Positions 9,788-18,683 of a stretch of DNA of 64,000 nt are shown one piece after another. This DNA is from Acidobacteriota bacterium. GTDB taxonomy: Bacteria; Acidobacteriota; Blastocatellia; Pyrinomonadales; Pyrinomonadaceae. The number at the start of each line of letters is the position of its first letter. The first letter of the stretch is position 1. Where the stretch lies: NCBI GenBank assembly GCA_019639195.1, contig JAHBSI010000004.1:1-64000 (forward strand). Direction: 5' to 3'. Position numbers and translations under genes: made by a program. The notes beneath the pieces were generated by a model. The model was given only the letters and a program-made list of their open reading frames with translations, ran no database searches and was not told the origin of the DNA.

Positions 9788-9843
9788 GGGGAGACTTCCG
9801 TATGTGCGTTCCCAAGTGCACATTTACTTCGGCGGAAGTCCCC
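9788..9843. other. Long imperfect hairpin in the 9537-9898 intergenic stretch
   Basis: GGGG then ACTTCCG (9788-9800) pair with CGGAAGT then CCCC (9833-9843), and an inner ATGTGC (9802-9807) pairs with GCACAT (9818-9823). It sits 56 bases beyond the stop of the minus-strand Crp/Fnr gene, so it may be its 3' end structure, but there is no T run. Apart from the terminator at 9559 I see no gene in this stretch; a 60-codon frame at 9720-9902 has no coding character. Confidence 0.4.
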
Positions 9844-9898
9844 GTTGGATGGACCGTTCGGGCTTGCAGGGCGATAAGAACACCGCGCCCGGATCTTT

Positions 9899-10684
9899 TC
9901 AATAAGCGGGTGCCAGCTCGTGGTAGCAGGTGCAGGCCGACTCTTCGAGTTTCTCCCGATCGCAGATAGAGAGGCCGCCGCGTGAGTAGTTGATGAGCTT
10001 TTTCTTACGCATTTCCAAGGCGATGCACGTAACGCTTGGTCGATAAACGCCTAAGATCCGTGCGATCTGTTCGTGCGTGAGTTTCATCGTTTGCTTGCCG
10101 GAGCGATCCTGAGCAAGCAGCAGCCACGTGCAGAGGCGTTCTTTGACCGAATGGTACATATTGCAGATCGAACGCTGCGAGATCTGGCGAACGTACTGAT
10201 CGACCTGAGGGGCAAGTGCATTGCCGAGTTCCGGATAAAGACGGAGCATCTTTGAGAGAATCTCACTCTCGATGCGAATGGCGGAGCCTGCTTGCGAGAC
10301 CTGCGTGCAATTTGTAACACGCGAATGGCAGAACAGCGGCAGGAATCCGACCGCACCTTCGTGGCCGGTCAGCGAAACCTCGACCATACGCCCGTCGTCG
10401 AGCGTACGAAACTCAGAAACGACGGCAGTTTCGGGGAAATAAACGTAATCAAGCCGGTCGTCCTGCATATACAAGTATTGCTCGGCCGAAAGGAAAACCG
10501 ATCTCAACGACGGCTGAAGCTTGCTAAAGAGATCGTGCGAAAGGCCCGAGAGCAACTCGTTGCTCGATGATGTGATGGGCATCGACGCTGTTGGCGAAAG
10601 CCGGGAAGGCGATGCTTGCGTCGTGCTTATCGGGGAGTAGTCTGTGGTGTCTATAGAATAAGTGTATGTATCAAAGCGTTCCAT
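9899..10684 (-). CDS. Crp/Fnr family transcription regulator
   Basis: 261 residues; ATG preceded by AAGGAGGGG. After a ~40-residue Ser/Thr-rich extension comes a cyclic-nucleotide-binding-like beta-roll (YLYMQDDRLDYVYFPETAVVSEF, then GHEGAVGFLPLF) and a C-terminal winged helix (LTHEQIARILGVYRPSVTCIALEMRKKKLI). The sensor half lacks the FNR-type N-terminal cysteine cluster and a clear cAMP-binding RSA signature, so its ligand is unknown. This shape, with GHEGxVG, is common among Crp-like regulators of soil bacteria. It stands between the exosortase genes and the two-component genes; a perfect palindrome lies just upstream of its start. Confidence 0.85.
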   Translation of the reverse strand: MERFDTYTYSIDTTDYSPISTTQASPSRLSPTASMPITSSSNELLSGLSHDLFSKLQPSLRSVFLSAEQYLYMQDDRLDYVYFPETAVVSEFRTLDDGRMVEVSLTGHEGAVGFLPLFCHSRVTNCTQVSQAGSAIRIESEILSKMLRLYPELGNALAPQVDQYVRQISQRSICNMYHSVKERLCTWLLLAQDRSGKQTMKLTHEQIARILGVYRPSVTCIALEMRKKKLINYSRGGLSICDREKLEESACTCYHELAPAY

Positions 10685-10711
10685 TTTCCCCTCCTTGAGT
10701 GAAGTATTCGT

Positions 10712-10726
10712 AGTCTTCTGAAGACT
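10712..10726. promoter_or_regulatory. Perfect palindrome upstream of the Crp/Fnr gene
   Basis: AGTCTTCTGAAGACT: 7-base arms around a single T, 28 bases before the regulator's ATG. Position suits an operator, perhaps autoregulatory; not a known Crp or FNR site. Confidence 0.4.
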
Positions 10727-10940
10727 GCGTTAAGTGGAATGGCAGGATCTGCGAAAGCCTGAATTGATCAAGGCCCTTTTTCGGGTGCAAGCCATGATCG
10801 GGAAGCATTTCAATACGAAATTGCCAAATTTCCGAGTTTGTTGTGTACTCCAACGACCTTCCGAGCGAAGCCGCGTGTTCCCCTAAAATACTTCTAGTAT
10901 GAGGAGTGAAGGATCGTCGCGAAATTGGGAAATTGCGTAA

Positions 10941-10967
10941 ACCATATAGGGAAAATCCCTATATGGT
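10941..10967. promoter_or_regulatory. Perfect 11-bp inverted repeat between regulator genes
   Basis: ACCATATAGGG (10941-10951), AAAAT, CCCTATATGGT (10957-10967). It lies 25 bases beyond the stop of the NarL-type regulator gene. Lacking a T run it is a poor terminator; the A/T-rich two-fold symmetry fits binding by a GerE/LuxR-type dimer. The 10685-10991 stretch otherwise holds the palindrome at 10712 and no gene. Confidence 0.45.
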
Positions 10968-10991
10968 AGGGGGAATTTGGAAGAGGGAAGT

Positions 10992-11645
10992 CTAGGTGTC
11001 TTGCATCCAGCCCTGCAGGATCGCATACTTCACGATCTCGATGCGTCCGCTGATGCCGAGTTTACGCATCGCATTGGCCTTATGGACCTCGACCGTTTTG
11101 ACGCTCAGGTCGAGGCTTGCTGCGATCTCTTTATTACTGTAACCAAGCGAAATAAGGCGTAGGACCTCGGTTTCGCGGTCGCTCAACTCTTTCTGATTCT
11201 CGCCGCGAAGCGAAGGCCGATTTGCGTAGCTTCCCATCACTTTTTTCGTAAGTGCGGGGTCGAGATAGGCGTTGCCTTCGGCGACCTCACGGATCGCGTT
11301 TATCAGGTGATTCGGAGCGCTTTGTTTCAGCACATAGCCATTGGCGCCGGCCGCGACAAGCTGCTGAAGGTAGCCGTCATCTGTGTGGCGTGAGAGCGTC
11401 AGGAGCTTTATCTCGGGGTATTTCGAGCGGAGTTTTTTTGTTGCCTTAAGCCCGTTCATCCGCGGCATCGAAATATCCATAATGATGATGTCGGGCCGGA
11501 GTTTTTCCGCCTGTGCAAGCGCAAGTTCGCCATCGTCAGCCTCGCCGACAACCTCCATATCGGGCTGGGCGTTAACGAGCAGCTTAACGCCTTCGCGAAC
11601 CGTTTTGTGGTCCTCTGCCAGCAGGACCCTCAACTTGCCTTCCAT
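10992..11645 (-). CDS. NarL/FixJ-type response regulator
   Basis: 217 residues from ATG 11645 (MEGKLRVLLAEDH), four bases after the kinase stop, preceded by GAGTGAG; an earlier in-frame start would overlap the kinase. Receiver domain with Glu11-Asp12, phospho-acceptor Asp57 (IIIMDIS) and the Lys of VLKQSA; C-terminal GerE helix-turn-helix (ELSDRETEVLRLISLGYSNKEIAASLDLSVKTVEVHKANAMRKLG). Phosphorylated by the adjacent kinase, it should control transcription; targets are unknown but the exopolysaccharide operon begins 390 bases beyond the kinase gene on the opposite strand. Confidence 0.92.
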   Translation of the reverse strand: MEGKLRVLLAEDHKTVREGVKLLVNAQPDMEVVGEADDGELALAQAEKLRPDIIIMDISMPRMNGLKATKKLRSKYPEIKLLTLSRHTDDGYLQQLVAAGANGYVLKQSAPNHLINAIREVAEGNAYLDPALTKKVMGSYANRPSLRGENQKELSDRETEVLRLISLGYSNKEIAASLDLSVKTVEVHKANAMRKLGISGRIEIVKYAILQGWMQDT

Positions 11646-11649
11646 AAAC

Positions 11650-14058
11650 TCACTCTGCGAGCGGTACTCGAACAAAGGCCGTCGTACCTTTTCCGTCGGT
11701 TGATTCGATGTCGAAACTTCCGCCGATCAACGACGCACGCTCTCGCATTCCTACAAGGCCAAAGCCTTTTTTCTGCTTCGCAGCATCTCCGGTCGGGATC
11801 TCGAATCCTTTCCCGTTGTCCTCGATGATCAGCAGCAGATCGGCCTCGTGTCTTTCAAGGATAACATCAACCTTAGTCGCCTGTGCGTATTTTGCCGTGT
11901 TATTCAACGCTTCCTGTGTGATGCGGTAAAGGTTGGTCTCAACGTCCTTGTGAATCTTCATTTCGGATACGGCAATGGCGTTGAAGTCCGCGAAAATGCC
12001 CGAATATCGGGTCCATTCCTTTACATAGTTGCCGAGAGCGGTCACAAAGTCCGTTTCGTCGAGCACGCTCGGGCGCAGCTCCCAGGCAAGGAAACTCACT
12101 TCGCGGTCGATGGTCTCTGCGATCTCAGCGAGGCGGCCGACCGTCTCGGAAAGCTCGGTGCGGTCGCCACAAAGCGTCGTGATACTTGCGATCTTAAGTC
12201 GTAACGCCGTAAGACGCTGACCGAGTTGGTCGTGAAGGTCGCGAGCGATCCGGCCGCGTTCATCTTCCTGTATCGTAAAGAGTTTTCGCAGCAGGCCGAG
12301 GCGTTCCTCTTCGGCCTTTGCACGCTCTTCCATTTCCTTCAGAAGCACGGCGTTCGTTTCCGCAAGAGCTTGTGTGCGGCTTGCAACGCGGGCCTCGAGG
12401 TCGGTCCGAGCCTGATGAAGGTCGGCCTCGTACTGAATTCGTTCGGTCAGGTCGGACGCGATCTTCGCGTATCCGGTGAGCGTGTCGTTCTGATAGAGCG
12501 GAACAAGGACTCCGCTTGCAAAGAAGGTCGAGCCGTCTTTGCGGATGTGCCATCGTTCGTCTGACGCCCGGCCCTCGTTTCGAGCCTTTGTCATTTCGTG
12601 GCTCGGGATCTTTTTTGCGTTGTCCTCAGGCGTGAAAAGAATGTCGGCCGATTTACCCAGGATCTCTCTGTCCCGATACCCGAAGATCTTTTCGGCGCCG
12701 GGATTCCATGTGTCGATCAGGCCTTCGGTGTCGGTCGAGAAGATCGCGTAGTCGGTAAAACTCTCGGTCAGGACGCGCATTCGTTCGCGGCTGAATTTGA
12801 GGGCGTCTTCTGAACGCCGCAGATCGGTCAGATCGTTAACGAACGAGTAAAACCCGCGGACCTTCCTGTCGGGCCCAAAATCTGGTACGTAAGAGACGTG
12901 CACATATCGGTCGCCAAGGCCCTTATATGCCACCCAACTGTCGATCGAAAAGCTTTCGCCCGCGAGGGCCCGCTCGATCAGCGGCTTAAGCTGCTTGTAT
13001 GAACGCGGAGAAAGGACCGTGCTTAGCTTGCGGCCGACGATCGCCGGTTTATCAATACCGAAAAGCTTTGAATACTGGTCGTTAACGAAACGGTAGCGCT
13101 CATCACGGTCAACATAAGAGATCAGTGCCGGAATGACATTTGTGATCAGCCGAAGCTCGGCCTCGCTGTCTCTAACGCGTTCGCTGATAAGTTTTTGCTC
13201 GGTAACGTCGATGACGGTGCCGTAAGAGCGAACAGCTTCGCCTTCTCCATCGCGAATTATCGCACCGGACGCCTCGACCCAGCGCACGCGACCGGTGCGT
13301 TGGCGAATTCGGAATTCATTCTTAAATTCTTCAGTACGAGATTTGAAGGCGGCAAGGAGGTGGGCTCGGACTTGTTCGATATCATCCTCGTAGATATATT
13401 TTTCAAGGCTTTCCACCTTTACCCAGTTCGAACGAACTTTTTCGCCGCAGATCTTCCAGAGAGCTTCGGACAGAAATATACGCTGCGTCAGCGAACTCCA
13501 TTCCCAGCTGCCAAATCCACCTGCCTTTTGTGCGAGCAAAAGCCTCTCTTCGGTCGAGCGGAAGGCATCTTCGACGGTTCGACGGTCGGTAATATCGATA
13601 AATACGCCGTCTATTCGAACGGCCAGGCCGTCTTCATTTCGAACGATCGAACCTACGCTTTCGATCCACCGCAAGCTCCCGTTCTCATGCCTGATGCGGA
13701 ATTCGTCCTTATACTCGTCGGCCATCGAGTTCAAGGCTGCGTGAAAATGAGCTTCGGCGCTTTTGCGGTCGTCTTCGATCGTGCGTTTCGTATAGAACTC
13801 GATGCCGGCATTCTTCGGTTGGGAAGAAAGTCCAACGATGTCGAGTGCGGCATCCGAGAAAGAGAGCTTATCCGTATCGGCAAGCCATTCCCAAAGGCCG
13901 ATACCCGCAGCTTCCTCAACCTGTTTTAGACGAGCCTCGAACGAAGGTGCGTGCTCAGCACGAACGGTTCCGTTTCCGGACAGAGCGACACTCAATTCCT
14001 CAACGGAAGCTCGGGTGCCTGGATCGACCCGCCTTTTTTGCTGAGCGTTTTCGGTCAT
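11650..14058 (-). CDS. Multi-PAS sensor histidine kinase (HisKA_3 type)
   Basis: 802 residues, apparently soluble, with no membrane segment. Four PAS modules are visible at about 45-165, 172-290, 300-415 and 420-540 (the first two PAS_3-like with WIESVG/WVEASG, the last with YAIFSTDTEGLIDTWNPGAEKIFGY). A coiled stretch precedes the dimerisation helix with His609 in ARDLHDQLGQRLTALR, then an ATPase domain with the N box RITQEALNNTAKYA, DNGKG (747-751) and GFGLVGMRER (765-774). This is the NarX/DegS-like class that pairs with NarL-type regulators, here the next gene. The PAS ligands (redox, light or small molecule) cannot be told. Confidence 0.93.
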   Translation of the reverse strand: MTENAQQKRRVDPGTRASVEELSVALSGNGTVRAEHAPSFEARLKQVEEAAGIGLWEWLADTDKLSFSDAALDIVGLSSQPKNAGIEFYTKRTIEDDRKSAEAHFHAALNSMADEYKDEFRIRHENGSLRWIESVGSIVRNEDGLAVRIDGVFIDITDRRTVEDAFRSTEERLLLAQKAGGFGSWEWSSLTQRIFLSEALWKICGEKVRSNWVKVESLEKYIYEDDIEQVRAHLLAAFKSRTEEFKNEFRIRQRTGRVRWVEASGAIIRDGEGEAVRSYGTVIDVTEQKLISERVRDSEAELRLITNVIPALISYVDRDERYRFVNDQYSKLFGIDKPAIVGRKLSTVLSPRSYKQLKPLIERALAGESFSIDSWVAYKGLGDRYVHVSYVPDFGPDRKVRGFYSFVNDLTDLRRSEDALKFSRERMRVLTESFTDYAIFSTDTEGLIDTWNPGAEKIFGYRDREILGKSADILFTPEDNAKKIPSHEMTKARNEGRASDERWHIRKDGSTFFASGVLVPLYQNDTLTGYAKIASDLTERIQYEADLHQARTDLEARVASRTQALAETNAVLLKEMEERAKAEEERLGLLRKLFTIQEDERGRIARDLHDQLGQRLTALRLKIASITTLCGDRTELSETVGRLAEIAETIDREVSFLAWELRPSVLDETDFVTALGNYVKEWTRYSGIFADFNAIAVSEMKIHKDVETNLYRITQEALNNTAKYAQATKVDVILERHEADLLLIIEDNGKGFEIPTGDAAKQKKGFGLVGMRERASLIGGSFDIESTDGKGTTAFVRVPLAE

Positions 14059-14448
14059 TTGGGCTGAGATACGTTAGAAAACTTGATTCTAACACACCGA
14101 ACGACGACGGCCTTTCTTGGCGACAAAAAATGGACGTATCCTCCCCAAGATACGCCCATTGAGCGCCGAATCGGCGTTAAATTTTTATGAGATGTGTCCT
14201 ACATAGCGGGATAATTATCCTATTAGCTGCCACAACTCTCTGTATGCCCGCATACGTTGATCCAAATTCGCTCTCTTTAAGAAACCACACCGAAATTCTG
14301 AAATCCAAAGCTGATTGAGCCTTTTACCTGAGTGCCGACAGGGAATGAGAGGTTTTTTCAGTAGTTCCCGCAACTGAAAACGAGGTTGATATCGGATTGC
14401 CCTCCGATCGCGGTCGTTTTTAGCCCTTTATCCGGCGAGGTTTTTGTT
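14059..14448. other. Divergent intergenic region before the exopolysaccharide operon
   Basis: 390 bases between the kinase gene and the PrsT-like gene, reading away in both directions. It contains a small hairpin (GCGCCG/CGGCGT, about 14163-14176, followed by A/T) and a perfect 12-base palindrome GGATAATTATCC (14209-14220). The promoter for the exopolysaccharide operon probably lies here, but I cannot place it with confidence, and I saw no convincing sigma-54 site. Confidence 0.4.
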
Positions 14449-16815
14449 ATGTTTTACGTCGAGTGCCAAAAACGAAGTAAATATCTTCTGCTGTTCGCAG
14501 TCGTCGCCATTGCCGCATCCCTTTTTGCGGCTTGCGGACACTCTACTGAAGCCTTTATTGCAAAAGGCGAAGAATACCTAGCAAAGAGAAAATTCTACGA
14601 TGCCCTGATGCAGTTCCGGGCGGCAGTCGAAAGCGACAGTTCGTCATCGCGTGCACACTGGGGCCTTGCCCGCTCGTATGAGAACCTCGGCGAATTTGAC
14701 GAAGCGTTCAATGAGCTTCGAAAGGCGACAGAGCTTGACCCGAACAATCTGGACGCACAGGCACGGCTTGGGAACTATTTTCTCCTCGTAAAGCCGCCTC
14801 TCGTTTCAGAAGCACAAAAGGTCCGTGACCTGATCGCAAAGAAGGATCCGAAGTTTATCGAAGGCGTAATTCTCGAGGCGTCGATCTTGAACGCCAGCGG
14901 CCGCGGCGAGAATGAGGTCGTTGCAAAGATCAACGAAGCGATCGCTCTTGACCCGAAACGGACGGCGACATACGTCAGCCTTTCTCGGTACTACACGACG
15001 ATCGACAAGCCGGAGAAGTCTGAGAACGCTCTCCAGCAAGGCATAGCCGCGGACCCGAACGCCGCACTCGGATACACGGAATACGGCCGGTTTCTGATGT
15101 ACGCAAAGCGTGATCAGGAAGCCGAAGCTCAGTTCGAAAAAGGTATTGCGGTCGAGCCTGCCAATATTGAGGCCCGTGAGACCGAGGCCGAATTCTTCGT
15201 TGCGAGCAACCAGCTCGACAAGGCAGAAGCGGCGTATAAGAAGCTTGTTGACATACAGGAGAATAGCCCTGAGAGCCGTCTCGAACTTGCGGACTTTTAT
15301 CGCAAGGTGAAACGGGTTCCCGACGCATTGAGCGTTCTTGACGCGGTCGTCGCCGAGCATCCGCAGTATGTCCGGGCAAGATATGCACTTGCCGAGATCT
15401 ACCTTGAGTCGAAAGACGAAGGCAAGGTCGAGGAACAGGTGAATGTTCTCCTCGGGCTCAACGATAAGGACGAAGAGGCGTTGATGTTGCTTGCACGTCT
15501 GCGTTTGATGCAGGGACGGCCCGAAGAGGCTATCAAGCAGCTTGAAGAGGTTCTGAAACGCACTCCCAGTAAACGCGATGCTCTTTACGTGATGGCACAG
15601 GCCAAGATCGCCGCCGGCCTGACGGACGAAGCGAATGCCTTTATCGGCGATCTGCAGCGGTATCATCCTGAATTCCTCAAAGCCGGATTGTTGAAGATCC
15701 AGGCCGCCTTTGCCGCCGGCGACAATGCAGCAGCGTATCGCCTCGCGAACGAGCTATACGGCACAGTGAACAGCTCGCAGCCGAATTCGGAGACGTCGGT
15801 GAACGACATTGCCGATCTTCAGCTTCGATCGTTGTCCGCACGAGGCCTTGCGTCTCTTGCACTGGGACGAACAGCCGAAGCGATCGCCGACCTTGAGCGT
15901 GTCCGCACGCTTACGCCCAACGCTCCTTCTGCGTTGATCAATCTTGCAAAAGCATATCGACGCGTTGATCGACTCGACGACGCGGCAGGACTTTACAAGG
16001 CCGCGATGCAGGCGGATGAACGCGATTTTGATGCGGTGAGCGGCTATATCTCGCTATGCATCGAGAGCAAGAAGACCGCTGAGGCCTACGCGACGCTTGA
16101 TGCGATGTCGAGCCGAAATGCCGGCCGTGCGGACGTTCTCGCGGCACTGCATTTTCTGCGGTCGCAGGTTCTTTCTTCAGAAGGGAAGAGTGCTGAGACC
16201 GAGGCCGAGCTTTCCACCGCGATCCAGCTTGATCCGGATTATCTTCCGGCATACTCCGCATACGCGGCTATCCTGGCGGGCCGGAACGAGATTCCGAGAG
16301 CGATCGAAGAATACAAGAAAGTTATCGCTGCACGTCCATCTGCAAGCATTTACACGATGCTTGGCATTCTGCAGGACGCAAGCGGAAATGCGGCAGAGGC
16401 AGAGAAGAACTATCGTTCGGCTCTTGAACTCGCCCCAAATTCGCCGGTCGCGGCAAACAACCTTGCGTGGCTGATCGCGGAGGGCCAGGGCAACCTCGAC
16501 GAGGCGCTACGGCTTGCATCGTCGGCGGTAAGTACCGATCAGACGGTTGCGGCTTACTACGACACGCTCGGCTGGGTGTATCTCAAGAAGAATCTATATT
16601 CGGCGGCCGAACAGCAGTTCCGCAAGGCGATCGAGACCGATCAGAAGAACAGTAAAACGGCGAACGCCTCATATCGCGTTCACCTCGGGATGGCACTTTC
16701 TTCGTCCGGGAATACCGATGCGGCAAAGCGTGAGGCCGAGGCGTCTCTGAAAGACCGTACGACCTTGAACGATCAGGAGATCGCCATGGCACGTAGGATC
16801 CTGGAGGCTAGATGA
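14449..16815 (+). CDS. prsT: PrsT-like TPR-repeat lipoprotein of the exosortase/exopolysaccharide system
   Basis: 788 residues from ATG 14449 (MFYVECQKRSKYLLL); the longer frame from 14386 would spoil the signal. A lipoprotein signal ends in LFAAC with Cys29 as the lipidated residue. The rest is a run of roughly 18-20 TPR repeats (e.g. YLAKRKFYDALMQFRAAVES, AHWGLARSYENLGEFDEAF, NNLAWLIAEGQGNLDEALRLA). Length, lipobox and first-gene position match PrsT, the TPR lipoprotein seen in PEP-CTERM/exosortase clusters, presumed to scaffold polymer export in the periplasm. Its stop overlaps the next start (ATGA). Confidence 0.85.
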   Translation: MFYVECQKRSKYLLLFAVVAIAASLFAACGHSTEAFIAKGEEYLAKRKFYDALMQFRAAVESDSSSSRAHWGLARSYENLGEFDEAFNELRKATELDPNNLDAQARLGNYFLLVKPPLVSEAQKVRDLIAKKDPKFIEGVILEASILNASGRGENEVVAKINEAIALDPKRTATYVSLSRYYTTIDKPEKSENALQQGIAADPNAALGYTEYGRFLMYAKRDQEAEAQFEKGIAVEPANIEARETEAEFFVASNQLDKAEAAYKKLVDIQENSPESRLELADFYRKVKRVPDALSVLDAVVAEHPQYVRARYALAEIYLESKDEGKVEEQVNVLLGLNDKDEEALMLLARLRLMQGRPEEAIKQLEEVLKRTPSKRDALYVMAQAKIAAGLTDEANAFIGDLQRYHPEFLKAGLLKIQAAFAAGDNAAAYRLANELYGTVNSSQPNSETSVNDIADLQLRSLSARGLASLALGRTAEAIADLERVRTLTPNAPSALINLAKAYRRVDRLDDAAGLYKAAMQADERDFDAVSGYISLCIESKKTAEAYATLDAMSSRNAGRADVLAALHFLRSQVLSSEGKSAETEAELSTAIQLDPDYLPAYSAYAAILAGRNEIPRAIEEYKKVIAARPSASIYTMLGILQDASGNAAEAEKNYRSALELAPNSPVAANNLAWLIAEGQGNLDEALRLASSAVSTDQTVAAYYDTLGWVYLKKNLYSAAEQQFRKAIETDQKNSKTANASYRVHLGMALSSSGNTDAAKREAEASLKDRTTLNDQEIAMARRILEAR

Positions 16816-16988
16816 GCGCGATCGGTGCTTTCTTTACGCACATTCCGGAGTCAGTGAGTTTGCTCGCCGTTGGCGTAACAATGGCAGCGACCGCCGCGGG
16901 ACTACGAAGTTTCTTTAAGGTCAGCAAGACAGCTGAACCGGTCGACCAAAGCGACGAAAGCCGCAAAGAGCAAAAGGCAGAAGGGTAG
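16812..16988 (+). CDS. 58-residue protein resembling a bare PEP-CTERM sorting signal
   Basis: Start ATG overlaps the PrsT-like stop by four bases and the next gene starts two bases after its TAG, so it is embedded in the operon. The sequence reads: short N-terminus, IPES, a hydrophobic helix (VSLLAVGVTMAATAAG), then LRSFFKVSK and a charged ~20-residue tail. The order P-E-x, helix, Arg/Lys cluster is that of exosortase signals (classically PEP), but here there is nearly no mature protein before it and a tail after it. It may be a mini-substrate or small operon-specific membrane subunit; function unproven. Confidence 0.7.
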   Translation: MSAIGAFFTHIPESVSLLAVGVTMAATAAGLRSFFKVSKTAEPVDQSDESRKEQKAEG

Positions 16989-16990
16989 TT

Positions 16991-18646
16991 ATGAGTGAAT
17001 TTAGACAAAGATCAATGGGCGAGTGGGCCGCTATCTTAAAGCGGCGGAAGTGGATGATCATCCTGCCGGTGATCACGCTAACGTCTGCCGTGGGCTACGT
17101 GGTTTACAATCTGCCGAGCATCTACGAATCGACGTCGCTACTAACGGTAAAGCCGCCGACGATCTCGTCGAACCTTGTGCAGCCGCTCACCAACGAGGAT
17201 TTTTCGCAGCGTCTCCAAACTATCAATCAGGAAGTCCTCAGCCGGTCGTCACTCGAACCGATGGTGATGAAGTACGACCTTTATCGGGCCGAGCGGAATG
17301 CGGGAATGCCGATGGAGCTTGTCATCGCGAAGATGTACAAGAACATCAAAGTTGACCTCGAAGAGACGGGCGAACAAAAGGTCGCGGCCTTTCGCATCAA
17401 GTATCGTGACAGCGATCCTCAGGCGACACGCAATGTAACGGCTGAACTCGCAAGCAAGTATGTCAACGCTCAGGTTCAGAATACTACCGAGATCGCGGAA
17501 TCGACAAAAGAGCTCTTTGCCCGTCAGCTTGATGAGAAAAAGACAGCTCTCGACGACCTCGAAAAACAGCGGCTCGACATCATGACCGCAAATGTTGCCA
17601 CCTTGCCGGAATCCGAGCAAGGTTTGGTCGCACAGCTTCAGGGCCTTCGGTCCCGAGAAGACACGATCACCAAAGAGAAAGAATCCCTCTTTAACGAGAA
17701 AGGCCGCCTGAACGATTCGATCGCGGCGAACAATCGCCAAATGCGGCTTATCGAGGACTACGGCCAGAAAGAAACTCAGGATACGGCACGCCAGGCAGCG
17801 AGCATCGAGGACACGCTTCCTTATGCAGAGCTGATGAAGAGACGTTCCGAGCTGAACGCACAGCTCGACAACTTGCTTAAGGTCTATCGCGAAAAGCATC
17901 CCGCTGTCATCGCAAAACAGGCAGAGATCGCCCGCGTTAACGAGGAGTTCGACAACCTGCGAAAAAGTGCGGACCGGCGCGTTGCGAATGCAACAAAGTC
18001 GAGCAATATGAGGGCCGATCTGCAGAAGAAAGGCCTTGAGCTTGAGAATCAGCGGATACAGTCGCAGATCGGGCAGATCGATAATCAGATCGCTCAGAAG
18101 GACGCCGACAGAGCAAGCAACGCGAACGAGATCGCGGCGATCGAGGCACGCATCAATGCTGTTCCAAATGTGAAGGTCGCGCTCGAGGCGATCAACTCAC
18201 GCTATCAATCGGCAAAGCAGTCTTACGACGAAATTCTTAAGAAGAAGAATGACGCAGAGACGCTTGTGGGTGTCGAAACAAATGCTCAGGGCGAGACGAT
18301 CCGCGTTCAGGATCCGGCGAACGTGCCGCAAAGCCCCGTCGCTCCGAAGCGTTTCGTGTGGACGCTATTCGGCGCAGGAATCGGCCTTGCATTCGGCCTT
18401 TTGTTGGTCGGGTTGTTCGAGATACCGCGGCTGTTCCGGATACAGAATATCGAGGATGCGAAGTATTACACGGGACTGCCCGTCCTCGCATCGGTGCCGC
18501 CGCTGCTCTCCCTTCCCGAAAAGGTGTGGATCAAGCGTGCATCGCGTTTGAAACTCGCGGCGGGAGCGGTCTTTGCGATCGGTATCATCCCCGTGATCGT
18601 CCTTATCCTGCAGGCAACAAGGGTTTTCGAGATCATTACGTCCTAA
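16991..18646 (+). CDS. Exopolysaccharide chain-length determinant (Wzz/EpsF-like)
   Basis: 551 residues. N-terminal Wzz domain with a first membrane helix (WMIILPVITLTSAVGYVVYNL), a long periplasmic coiled-coil region (about 180-430, e.g. EEFDNLRKSADRRVANATK), then a proline-rich stretch (PANVPQSPVAPKR) leading into a second helix (about 452-472) and an unusual extra C-terminal helix (about 518-540). It sets polymer length together with the downstream tyrosine kinase and export protein. This is the arrangement of the XrtA-associated chain-length family. No kinase domain is fused; that is a separate gene. Confidence 0.9.
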   Translation: MSEFRQRSMGEWAAILKRRKWMIILPVITLTSAVGYVVYNLPSIYESTSLLTVKPPTISSNLVQPLTNEDFSQRLQTINQEVLSRSSLEPMVMKYDLYRAERNAGMPMELVIAKMYKNIKVDLEETGEQKVAAFRIKYRDSDPQATRNVTAELASKYVNAQVQNTTEIAESTKELFARQLDEKKTALDDLEKQRLDIMTANVATLPESEQGLVAQLQGLRSREDTITKEKESLFNEKGRLNDSIAANNRQMRLIEDYGQKETQDTARQAASIEDTLPYAELMKRRSELNAQLDNLLKVYREKHPAVIAKQAEIARVNEEFDNLRKSADRRVANATKSSNMRADLQKKGLELENQRIQSQIGQIDNQIAQKDADRASNANEIAAIEARINAVPNVKVALEAINSRYQSAKQSYDEILKKKNDAETLVGVETNAQGETIRVQDPANVPQSPVAPKRFVWTLFGAGIGLAFGLLLVGLFEIPRLFRIQNIEDAKYYTGLPVLASVPPLLSLPEKVWIKRASRLKLAAGAVFAIGIIPVIVLILQATRVFEIITS

Positions 18647-18683
18647 CACGAACGGGCAAGCAGATGATCCAAAAGAGGTGACT

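Noticed and set aside
9720..9902. 60-codon minus-strand frame next to the Crp/Fnr gene
   Set aside because: No ribosome binding site, odd composition, and it runs through the hairpin at 9788-9843.
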